NCBI GenBank assembly: GCA_029880105.1
Contig: JAOUPA010000131.1
Coordinates: 1-5,274, forward strand
From: Gammaproteobacteria bacterium
GTDB taxonomy: Bacteria > Pseudomonadota > Gammaproteobacteria > SZUA-229
Direction of reading: 5' to 3'
DNA: 5,274 bases
Numbering within the stretch: the stretch's first letter is position 1; each line of letters begins with the position of its first letter. Positions 1 through 5,274 of the stretch are shown here, piece after piece. The notes beneath the pieces are model-generated. The model had not been told where the DNA came from and ran no database searches. It worked only from the letters and a program-made list of their open reading frames with translations. The translations under genes were made by a program, and so were the position numbers.

Positions 1-1
1 A

Positions 2-1108
2 GTTGCTCAGGACGCCGTCATCAAGGTAATGGGTGTAGGTGGTGGTGGCGGTAACGCTGTTAAACATATGGTTGCTAGTGGCATTAGTGGTGTGGATTTT
101 ATTTGCGCCAATACTGATGCCCAGGCACTAACAAAAATATCAGGTGCTAAGTCATTGCAGATTGGTTGCAATATCACCAAAGGTTTGGGGGCTGGTGCAA
201 CACCTGAAATTGGTCAGCAGGCGGCACTTGAAGATCGTGAGCTGATTCAGGAATCGATTGCCAATACCGACATGTTGTTTGTAACGGCAGGCATGGGAGG
301 TGGTACAGGGACGGGTGCAGCGCCGATTGTTGCGCAACTGGCTCGTGAGATGGGCATTCTAGTTGTTGGTGTTGTCACCAAACCATTTTCTTTTGAAGGT
401 CCGTCACGTATGAAGGTTGCGATGCACGGTATTAAGGAGCTGACGCAGAATGTTGATTCACTGATTACTATTCCAAATGATAAATTGCTGGATGTGTATG
501 GTCGTGATTTCGATCTGATGCATGCCTTTAATGGTGCTAATGATGTATTGTGTGGCGCGGTGCAGGGCATTACGGAACTGATTACCAATCCGGGTGTCAT
601 TAATGTTGACTTTGCGGATGTTCGCACGGTGATGTCGAAGATGGGTATGGGTATGATGGGTTCGGGCAGGGCCGCTGGTGATGATCGTGCAGAGAAAGCG
701 GCACAGGCTGCTGTTGCCAGTCCGTTGCTGGAAGATGTCAATCTTTCTGGTGCCAGGGGTATTCTGGTGAATGTTACCGGTGCCAATATGACACTGGGCG
801 AATTCCAGGATATCGGTGCTGTGGTGAGTTCATTTGCCTCTGACGACGCAACGGTTGTAATGGGTACAGCCATTGATGATACGCTGGGCGATGAACTGCG
901 TGTCACTGTGGTCGCTACGGGCCTGGGTATGCCGCAGGTGGCTAAAAAACCTGAAATTAATGTCGTACCAAGGAACAACCATGGTGATGTTGATTATGGT
1001 CAGCTGGATAAGCCTGCAGTACAGCGAAAACAACGGTCCAGTGCTTCTGGTGACTACGATGAAAGCTTGCTGGATATACCGGCATTTCTTCGTCGACAGG
1101 CAGATTAA
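2..1108 (+). CDS. ftsZ: Cell division protein FtsZ (5'-truncated by window edge)
   Basis: Tubulin-like GTPase that polymerises at midcell into the Z ring and recruits the division machinery. The reading frame is open from base 2 and begins VAQDAVIKV, matching E. coli FtsZ from about residue 7, so only some six residues are missing. The ATG at 29 is internal (equivalent to Ile16), not the start. In order: the glycine-rich nucleotide loop GVGGGGGNAV (29-61); the tubulin signature GGGTGTGAAP (296-325); the T7 synergy loop NVDFADV (602-622), with the Asp residues that complete GTP hydrolysis in the neighbouring subunit (E. coli D209 and D212 equivalents); a short polar linker from about 930 to 1060; and the C-terminal tail DIPAFLRRQAD, which binds FtsA and ZipA. 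The gene looks intact and functional. ftsA would be expected just upstream, outside the window. No intrinsic terminator follows the TAA. Confidence 0.98.
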   Translation, partial: VAQDAVIKVMGVGGGGGNAVKHMVASGISGVDFICANTDAQALTKISGAKSLQIGCNITKGLGAGATPEIGQQAALEDRELIQESIANTDMLFVTAGMGGGTGTGAAPIVAQLAREMGILVVGVVTKPFSFEGPSRMKVAMHGIKELTQNVDSLITIPNDKLLDVYGRDFDLMHAFNGANDVLCGAVQGITELITNPGVINVDFADVRTVMSKMGMGMMGSGRAAGDDRAEKAAQAAVASPLLEDVNLSGARGILVNVTGANMTLGEFQDIGAVVSSFASDDATVVMGTAIDDTLGDELRVTVVATGLGMPQVAKKPEINVVPRNNHGDVDYGQLDKPAVQRKQRSSASGDYDESLLDIPAFLRRQAD

Positions 1109-1284
1109 TCATAATAAAAACAAAAGGATGTGATGATTGTAGTTGAGTTGCTGGGTGTGTTTGCCCTAAGTATGGCTGTATTTTGAAAAAGTACTCCAAA
1201 TGTTGTGCTGGATATGTGAAAATAGGCGGCTGCATTCCGTGGCTCTAAGAAATGAGCGACATTTGATATCTTGGGATTAAAAAG
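1109..1284. other. ftsZ-lpxC intergenic spacer
   Basis: This 176-bp gap holds the hydrophobic micro-ORF (1133-1186) and a small inverted repeat (1247-1272) next to the lpxC ribosome site. I saw no convincing two-box promoter and no hairpin followed by a T run, so lpxC could be transcribed by read-through from ftsZ. Confidence 0.7.
1133..1186 (+). CDS. Candidate 17-codon hydrophobic micro-ORF in the ftsZ-lpxC spacer
   Basis: ATG at 1133 to TGA at 1184-1186 encodes MIVVELLGVFALSMAVF, almost wholly hydrophobic apart from one Glu and one Ser. It is preceded by AAGGA (1124-1128), a good Shine-Dalgarno match but only 4 nt from the ATG. No annotated gene in this window has an upstream purine-rich site as good. 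I recognise no family. It could be a tiny membrane peptide, a leader whose translation affects lpxC downstream, or chance. An ATG-TGA pair at 1128-1133 overlaps its start but has no spacing from the Shine-Dalgarno site. Support is composition plus ribosome site only; conservation is unknown. Confidence 0.25.
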   Translation: MIVVELLGVFALSMAVF

Positions 1285-1287
1285 TTG
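1273..1287 (+). promoter_or_regulatory. Weak ribosome binding site and TTG start of lpxC
   Basis: GGGA at 1273-1276 lies 8 nt before the TTG at 1285, a partial Shine-Dalgarno match. Reading upstream in frame from the TTG, the codons run AAG, AAA, ATT, GGG, CTT, TAT and then a TGA stop at 1264-1266. No ATG or GTG is available upstream. The next in-frame ATG is at codon 83, inside the catalytic region. The TTG is therefore the only reasonable start. Confidence 0.6.
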
Positions 1288-2199
1288 ATTAGGCAAAGAA
1301 CACTAAAAAATGTAATTCGTGCAACTGGCGTGGGTCTGCACTCAGGCGAAAAAGTCTATTTGACGCTTCGCCCTGCACAGCCTGATACAGGTGTCGTATT
1401 CCGACGCGTTGATCTTAGTGAGCCTGTTGAAATTCAGGCGACGGCAGAGAATGTGGGGCCGACTACCTTATCAACGACGCTGGAACAAAATGGTGTTCGT
1501 ATATCGACTGTGGAACACCTGTTGTCGGCGATGGCTGGGCTTGGTATTGATAATGCCTATGTCGATGTCAGCACGGGCGAAGTACCTATTATGGATGGTA
1601 GTTCAGGGCCATTTGTTTTTTTGATTCAGTCTGCAGGCATTGCTGAGCAGGATGCGCCCAAGCGTTTTATCCGTATCAAAAAACCAATTCTGGTTGAAGA
1701 AGAAGACAAGTGGGCACGTTTTGACCCATTTGAAGGCTTCAAGGTAGGATTTTCGATCGATTTTGATCACCCTGTATTTAAAGGTATGCCCTGTAAGGCA
1801 GAAATTGATTTTTCGACCACCTCGTTTGTTAAGGAAGTGAGTCGTGCCCGTACTTTTGGCTTTATGAATGATATTGAGCGTCTCAGAGCGCAAAACCTGG
1901 TTCTTGGGGGCAGTATCGACAATGCCATTGTTGTTGATGAATATCGTGTGCTTAATGAAGATGGCTTACGTTACGAAGATGAATTCGTTAAACATAAAAT
2001 TCTTGATGCAATTGGTGATCTCTATCTATTGGGGCATAGTCTGGTAGGTGCTTTTTCAGGCTATCGGTCAGGCCACGCGCTTAATAATAAACTACTGAAG
2101 GCTTTGATTGCCGATGAATCCGCCTGGGAAGAAGTGACATTTGAAGATGAGAATGCATCATCACCGATTTCCTATACTCAGCCCCTACAGGCGTTTTAG
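1285..2199 (+). CDS. lpxC: UDP-3-O-acyl-N-acetylglucosamine deacetylase LpxC
   Basis: Zinc-dependent cytoplasmic enzyme that deacetylates UDP-3-O-acyl-GlcNAc, the committed step of lipid A synthesis. The product is 304 residues (E. coli 305) and starts MIRQRTLKNVIRATGVGLHS, colinear with E. coli, which supports the TTG start. Two similar alpha/beta domains are present. Catalytic residues are complete: zinc ligands H78 (in STVEHLL), H237 and D241 (in FVKHKILDAIGD), the general base E77, and H264 (in SGHALNN). The PIMDGSSGPF segment near residues 101-110 is also conserved. It lies 176 bp after ftsZ on the same strand, the usual end of the dcw cluster, and overlaps the convergent dciA by 4 nt. 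In E. coli, LpxC level is set by FtsH proteolysis through its C-terminal tail. The tail here (SYTQPLQAF) differs in sequence, so the same control cannot be assumed. The weak start codon suggests modest translation. Confidence 0.98.
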   Translation: MIRQRTLKNVIRATGVGLHSGEKVYLTLRPAQPDTGVVFRRVDLSEPVEIQATAENVGPTTLSTTLEQNGVRISTVEHLLSAMAGLGIDNAYVDVSTGEVPIMDGSSGPFVFLIQSAGIAEQDAPKRFIRIKKPILVEEEDKWARFDPFEGFKVGFSIDFDHPVFKGMPCKAEIDFSTTSFVKEVSRARTFGFMNDIERLRAQNLVLGGSIDNAIVVDEYRVLNEDGLRYEDEFVKHKILDAIGDLYLLGHSLVGAFSGYRSGHALNNKLLKALIADESAWEEVTFEDENASSPISYTQPLQAF

Positions 2200-2621
2200 T
2201 CTCCCCGTTTACCACGTTTGGATAATTTTAGAAGCACTTGCCTGAGCGCTTCATCTTCGATGTGTTTAGCTGACTGAACCAGCTGCTGGCTTGCAGCCTC
2301 GCTTAATTCCCGGTCTACGGTTGGGCATGGCTCCAAAGGTGCCCTGATTGAGCCGTGCCGGCTAACAATTTTGACGTGCTGAATCTGTTTTCCGCGCTGT
2401 TCTGTAATCATCTTGATGATGTCAGGTCCTAACTGGCGTAACCGAGATGTCCATACGGGGGAGTCTGTAACAATGGTCAATGTGCTATTATCTATGGCCG
2501 CAACGTGGTAATGTCCGCTGGTTTCGCGGGGTAATTGGGTATCAAGTAAGGCAGTTAGTTGCTCCAGATGCCGGGCTTTTGATACAAGGCCGTGATTTAA
2601 TTGCTGGTCTATATGTTTCAT
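2196..2621 (-). CDS. dciA: DciA-type DUF721 protein, replicative helicase loader
   Basis: A 141-residue protein read from ATG at 2621-2619 to TAA at 2198-2196. DciA proteins bind and help load the replicative helicase DnaB in bacteria that lack DnaC/DnaI-type loaders. The first ~95 residues fit the KH-like DUF721 fold: a helix-rich start, a beta strand (HYHVAAIDNSTLTIVTDSP, residues 37-55), the characteristic WTSRLRQLGPDIIKMI helix (57-72), and a closing strand (HVKIVSR, 82-88). The rest is polar and probably flexible, ending in a basic KLSKRGKRGD. Assignment rests on this pattern and on its place between lpxC and secA, where I recall DUF721 genes in Pseudomonas-like genomes. It is the only minus-strand gene: convergent with lpxC (stops overlap 4 nt) and divergent from the M23 gene. 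No clear Shine-Dalgarno site precedes the ATG. A more distant DUF721 relative without helicase-loading function is possible. Confidence 0.82.
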   Translation of the reverse strand: MKHIDQQLNHGLVSKARHLEQLTALLDTQLPRETSGHYHVAAIDNSTLTIVTDSPVWTSRLRQLGPDIIKMITEQRGKQIQHVKIVSRHGSIRAPLEPCPTVDRELSEAASQQLVQSAKHIEDEALRQVLLKLSKRGKRGD

Positions 2622-2668
2622 TATGCTGAATATATTACCAAATAGGCTATGCTTGTATTGGATATGGT

Positions 2669-2677
2669 TGATAAAAT
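2669..2677 (+). promoter_or_regulatory. Candidate extended -10 promoter for the M23 peptidase gene
   Basis: TGATAAAAT fits the extended -10 pattern TGn plus a hexamer with 5 of 6 matches to TATAAT. No good -35 lies at 16-18 nt, though extended -10 promoters can work without one. Initiation 6-8 nt downstream of the hexamer would fall at about 2684, the A of the M23 ATG, giving a leaderless or near-leaderless mRNA. Consistent with this, there is no Shine-Dalgarno site before that ATG. Confidence 0.35.
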
Positions 2678-2678
2678 T

Positions 2679-2706
2679 ATTATATGAACATTATTTTTGT
2701 TGGAAA
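2679..2706 (-). promoter_or_regulatory. Candidate sigma70-type promoter for dciA
   Basis: On the minus strand, a perfect TATAAT (-10, 2684-2679) follows a TTTCCA (-35, 2706-2701; 4 of 6 matches to TTGACA) with a 16-nt spacer. Transcription would start near 2672, giving a leader of about 50 nt before the dciA ATG. The promoter lies within the first eight codons of the divergent M23 gene, and its -10 overlaps the first base of that gene's start codon. AT-rich DNA yields such matches by chance, so confidence is moderate. Confidence 0.4.
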
Positions 2707-3580
2707 ATATCGTGGAAAACCAGTACGTTGGCAGATGGGGCTAACGGTTTCGGGGGTTCTTTTGTCCAGTTTTATGGGGCTAATGGCGGTGTCTGGTTAC
2801 TGGTGGGGTACCAGTTCCGGTCAGTTAAGCCAGCTGGCTGATGTTGAAAAAGAGCTGGCACAGCAAAAAGAGATGATCAATAAAGCGCGTGTGAATGCCC
2901 AGTCAGAGCTTGATGCCCTGGCTGCCCGTTTGGGTCTGATGCAGGCGCATGTCACACGTCTTGACGCTCTGGGGGAACGTCTGGTGACGATCTCTAAGCT
3001 GGATTCTAAAGAATTTAATTTTTCACATGCACCTGCTCTTGGTGGTCCCCATGAATCAGAAAGCGTGGTTTCTGCAGAATTTAAAGATGTATTAGGTGAG
3101 TTGAACGATCAGTTGGATAGTCGTGAACAGCAGCTATCAATACTTGAAGATGTGCTGATGAGTAAGCAGATCAAACAGGAATCTAGGCCCACAGGCAGAC
3201 CTGTTAACAGTGGATGGACATCGTCTTATTTTGGTAAGCGAACAGATCCATTTACCGGAAAACTGGAAATGCATAAAGGTATGGATTTTGCCGGTAGAGA
3301 GGGAAGCGAGGTTATTGCTGTGTCCAGCGGGATAGTAACTTGGGCTGGCCCAAGATATGGTTACGGCAGTCTTGTAGAAATTAACCACGGTCATGGCTAT
3401 AGCACCCGCTATGGGCATAATTCAGATATTCTCGTGAAAGTGGGAGATACGGTTGAGAAAGGTCAGGCCATTGCATTAATGGGTTCGACAGGACGTTCAA
3501 CAGGGCCTCACGTGCATTTCGAGGTCCTGCTCAATGATCGACAGGTTGATCCTATCCGTTTTGTACAATCCAGTAGCTGA
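2684..3580 (+). CDS. Membrane-anchored M23 (LytM-type) peptidoglycan endopeptidase
   Basis: A 298-residue protein likely to cut peptide cross-links of periplasmic peptidoglycan. Residues 1-17 are basic (K8, R10, K12, R15), followed by one hydrophobic segment (about 18-40), so it should be a single-pass inner-membrane protein with the bulk in the periplasm. Residues ~45-105 and ~130-165 are charged and heptad-like, probably coiled coil. The M23 domain spans ~175-295. All hallmark residues are present: H197 and D201 (HKGMD), H245 (YGHN), H276 and H278 (HVH). It should therefore be an active zinc enzyme, unlike the degenerate LytM domains of EnvC or NlpD. The start is fixed by an in-frame TAA at 2672-2674, with no other start between. 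It sits just before secA on the same strand, where E. coli has secM, and diverges from dciA. Exact substrate and physiological partner are unknown, so I give no symbol. Confidence 0.93.
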   Translation: MNIIFVGKYRGKPVRWQMGLTVSGVLLSSFMGLMAVSGYWWGTSSGQLSQLADVEKELAQQKEMINKARVNAQSELDALAARLGLMQAHVTRLDALGERLVTISKLDSKEFNFSHAPALGGPHESESVVSAEFKDVLGELNDQLDSREQQLSILEDVLMSKQIKQESRPTGRPVNSGWTSSYFGKRTDPFTGKLEMHKGMDFAGREGSEVIAVSSGIVTWAGPRYGYGSLVEINHGHGYSTRYGHNSDILVKVGDTVEKGQAIALMGSTGRSTGPHVHFEVLLNDRQVDPIRFVQSSS

Positions 3581-3698
3581 ACAAAATTATCACCTAATCC
3601 CATGACCAGAGACTCGTTCTCGGGCATAATACGCCATTGATTTTATTTGAATACTGGGTCAGGTGGCTCGGTGTTTTGCTACAGGTTATTTGTCACAG
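3581..3698. other. M23 gene-secA intergenic spacer
   Basis: This 118-bp gap contains the candidate secA promoter. It has no intrinsic terminator and no SecM-like coding region. The one ATG-initiated plus-strand frame I found there (3602-3640, 12 codons) has no ribosome site and overlaps the promoter. The stretch from 3641 to 3698 would be the secA mRNA leader; I see no strong hairpin in it. Confidence 0.6.
3602..3630 (+). promoter_or_regulatory. Candidate sigma70-type promoter for secA
   Basis: ATGACC (-35, 3602-3607; 4 of 6 matches to TTGACA) and CATAAT (-10, 3625-3630; 5 of 6 matches) are separated by exactly 17 nt, the optimal spacer. Transcription would start near 3637, leaving a secA leader of about 62 nt. 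This is the best two-box promoter match I found in the window. The spacer also holds a small inverted repeat, GAGA/TCTC (3609-3612 and 3618-3621), extended by CC/GG after one mismatch. It might be an operator, or chance. Co-transcription from the M23 gene remains possible, as no terminator separates the two. Confidence 0.5.
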
Positions 3699-5274
3699 AT
3701 GATAAAACAAGTATTTCGCAAAATATTCGGTAGTCGCAATGATCGAGTTATCAGGCAGCATCGTAAAACTGTTGAGAAAATTAATCAGCTTGAGGCAGAA
3801 ATCGCAGCACTGAGTGATGACCAGCTGGCGGCGAAAACAATTGAATATCGTGAACGTTATCAGCAGGGTGAATCACTGGATGATTTGCTGCCTGAGGCAT
3901 TTGCGACGGCACGAGAAGCTGGTAAACGAGTGCTCAATATGCGACATTTTGACGTGCAGTTGATCGGTGGTATGGTTCTGCACAGTGGGAAAATTGCCGA
4001 AATGCGTACCGGTGAAGGTAAGACACTGGTGGCAACGCTAGCTGCCTATCTTAATGCCTTATCTGGTAAGGGTGTGCATGTGGTCACCGTTAATGATTAC
4101 CTGGCAAGGCGTGATGCAGAATGGATGGGACGCTTATATGGATTTCTCGGGTTGACGACTGGTGTCAGCGTGGGAGGGATGAGTGCTGCTGAGAAAAAGC
4201 AGGCTTATGCTGCAGATATCACCTATGGCACAAACAACGAGTTTGGCTTTGATTATCTTAGGGATAACATGGCTTTCACTCTGGAAGAAAAAGTTCAGCG
4301 TGAATTGAACTTTGCTATTGTCGATGAGGTGGACTCAATTCTCATTGATGAAGCCAGAACTCCACTGATTATTTCGGGTGCTGTGAATGATAGCAGTGAT
4401 CTGCATATCAGATTTAAGGATGTGGTTAAGCAACTGGAGCGCGGTGCCCATAAAGAAGAAAAGGATGCACCGGAAGAAGGTGATTTTTCGGTAGATGAAA
4501 AAAATCGATCAGTCCATATCACCGAGCAGGGGCATCAACGCGTCGAACAAATTCTGGTCGAAGAAGGTATTCTTCCTGCCAGTGAGAGTCTGTACAGCAC
4601 AAACAATATTAATCTTATTCACTATCTCAATGCGGCGCTCCGGGCGAGCGTTTTATTTCAGAAGGATGTTCATTACATCATTCAGAACGGTGAGGTAGTT
4701 ATCGTCGATGAATTTACCGGTAGGACGATGCCTGGTCGGCGCTGGTCAGAAGGGCTGCATCAGGCCGTTGAGGCGAAGGAAGGAGTAAAGATTCAGAGCG
4801 AAAACCAGACACTGGCATCAATTACTTTCCAGAATTATTTTCGCCTGTATAACAAACTATCAGGCATGACGGGTACCGCTGATACTGAGGCGGGAGAATT
4901 ACTGCAGATATATAACCTTGAAGTAATTGTGATTCCTACCAACAAACCAATGGTTCGTCAGGATAACACTGACCTGGTTTATCTAACTAAGGATGAGAAA
5001 TACGAGGCCATCATCGAAGATGTGCAGGACTGTGTTAAACGTCAGCAGCCAGTACTGGTTGGCACGGCTTCGATCGAGGTATCTGAATTATTATCGAAAC
5101 GATTGAAGGATAAAAAAATTCAACACAATGTGCTCAATGCCAAGCAGCATGAGAATGAGGCGCATATTATTGAACAGGCGGGTCGACCAGGTACTGTAAC
5201 AATTGCGACTAATATGGCGGGTCGTGGTACTGATATTGTGCTCGGTGGTAATCTTGATGCCGAATTAGCGAAGA
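3699..5274 (+). CDS. secA: Preprotein translocase ATPase SecA (3'-truncated by window edge)
   Basis: Motor ATPase that pushes unfolded preproteins through SecYEG. The first 525 residues are visible and the frame is open to the window end; the E. coli protein has 901. The start MIKQVFRKIFGSRNDR is colinear with E. coli, so all later positions share its numbering. Walker A is MRTGEGKT (102-109, with K108). Walker B DEVD is at 209-212, followed by SILIDEARTPLIISG. The preprotein cross-linking domain spans ~220-375, including the charged insert near 247-270. NBD1 resumes with SENQTLASITFQNYFRLY (367-384) and GMTGTADTE. NBD2 includes PVLVGTASIE and TNMAGRGTD, with the arginine finger R509. Helical scaffold, wing and zinc-binding tail lie beyond the window. 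The Shine-Dalgarno site is poor: CAGG at 3682-3685 is 13 nt away. An in-frame TTG at 3690 sits 4 nt after that CAGG, but colinearity favours the ATG. Confidence 0.98.
   Translation, partial: MIKQVFRKIFGSRNDRVIRQHRKTVEKINQLEAEIAALSDDQLAAKTIEYRERYQQGESLDDLLPEAFATAREAGKRVLNMRHFDVQLIGGMVLHSGKIAEMRTGEGKTLVATLAAYLNALSGKGVHVVTVNDYLARRDAEWMGRLYGFLGLTTGVSVGGMSAAEKKQAYAADITYGTNNEFGFDYLRDNMAFTLEEKVQRELNFAIVDEVDSILIDEARTPLIISGAVNDSSDLHIRFKDVVKQLERGAHKEEKDAPEEGDFSVDEKNRSVHITEQGHQRVEQILVEEGILPASESLYSTNNINLIHYLNAALRASVLFQKDVHYIIQNGEVVIVDEFTGRTMPGRRWSEGLHQAVEAKEGVKIQSENQTLASITFQNYFRLYNKLSGMTGTADTEAGELLQIYNLEVIVIPTNKPMVRQDNTDLVYLTKDEKYEAIIEDVQDCVKRQQPVLVGTASIEVSELLSKRLKDKKIQHNVLNAKQHENEAHIIEQAGRPGTVTIATNMAGRGTDIVLGGNLDAELAK

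Noticed and set aside
29..55. GGT/GGC triplet run as a repeat element
   Set aside because: It encodes the invariant glycine-rich nucleotide-binding loop of FtsZ and is explained by coding.
247..978. Long minus-strand open frame (243 codons) opposite ftsZ
   Set aside because: It lies wholly within conserved ftsZ coding sequence on the other strand, has low-complexity Pro/Ser/Thr composition, and resembles no family I know. It is a shadow frame.
29..1108. ATG at 29 as the start of ftsZ
   Set aside because: The frame is open upstream to base 2 and encodes VAQDAVIKV, which matches the conserved FtsZ N-terminus. The Met replaces an internal Ile in the first beta strand.
1143..1218. Promoter for lpxC in the ftsZ-lpxC spacer (TTGAGT at 1143 and TTGAAA at 1183 as -35 boxes)
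   Set aside because: Neither has an acceptable -10 at 16-18 nt. TATTTT (1179-1184) and TATGTG (1213-1218) lie at the wrong distances.
2231..2252. Hairpin GAAGC...GCTTC near the lpxC/dciA junction as a terminator
   Set aside because: The five-pair stem with a mismatch has no following T run on the plus strand and lies inside dciA coding sequence, so terminator function is not supported.
2623..2841. 72-codon plus-strand frame overlapping the start of the M23 gene
   Set aside because: It overlaps the well-supported M23 reading frame in another frame and crosses the divergent promoter region. Its composition (rich in Trp, Gly, Tyr) looks like an out-of-frame reading.
3602..3640. Twelve-codon ORF MTRDSFSGIIRH before secA as a leader peptide
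   Set aside because: It has no Shine-Dalgarno site, resembles no arrest motif, and coincides with the candidate promoter. Transcripts from that promoter would not include its start.
4295..4698. Open frames on both strands within secA
   Set aside because: They are shadows of secA, whose own frame is unbroken and colinear with E. coli across this stretch.

Overview
The window is a chromosomal segment from a gammaproteobacterium. It carries the downstream end of the division and cell-wall (dcw) cluster and its junction with secA. The order is ftsZ > lpxC > < dciA (DUF721) , M23 peptidase > secA >. Protein similarity to the Escherichia coli homologues, recalled from memory, is strong throughout. 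FtsZ ends in the gammaproteobacterial tail PAFLRRQAD. LpxC keeps all its catalytic residues at E. coli positions minus one. SecA residues fall at exactly the E. coli numbers through residue 525. E. coli has secM between lpxC and secA. Here that place is taken by a dciA-type gene and a membrane-anchored M23 endopeptidase, an arrangement I recall from Pseudomonas and other non-enteric gammaproteobacteria. Base composition is moderate by eye, codon use looks uniform, and I see no sign of transfer or mobile DNA. The genus cannot be fixed from this sequence.

Layout: 2-1108 is ftsZ, cut at its 5' end by the window edge. 1109-1284 is a spacer with a 17-codon hydrophobic micro-ORF behind a good Shine-Dalgarno match, then a small hairpin next to the lpxC start. 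1285-2199 is lpxC with a TTG start. 2196-2621 on the minus strand is dciA, whose stop codon overlaps the lpxC stop by 4 nt. 2622-2683 is a short divergent region whose candidate promoters sit nearly back to back. 2684-3580 is the M23 peptidase. 3581-3698 is a spacer with a plausible sigma70-type promoter for secA. 3699-5274 is secA, cut at its 3' end by the window edge.

How they work together: FtsZ builds the division ring. LpxC commits precursor to lipid A and outer-membrane synthesis. The M23 protein probably cuts peptidoglycan cross-links in the periplasm. SecA drives protein export. DciA, which loads the replicative helicase, is the only replication gene and the only gene on the opposite strand. 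All are housekeeping functions, and I found no undescribed system. The features worth a second look are regulatory: the micro-ORF, the TTG start of lpxC, the tightly packed dciA/M23 promoter region with a possibly leaderless M23 mRNA, the overlapping convergent stops, and the absence of a SecM-type arrest peptide before secA.
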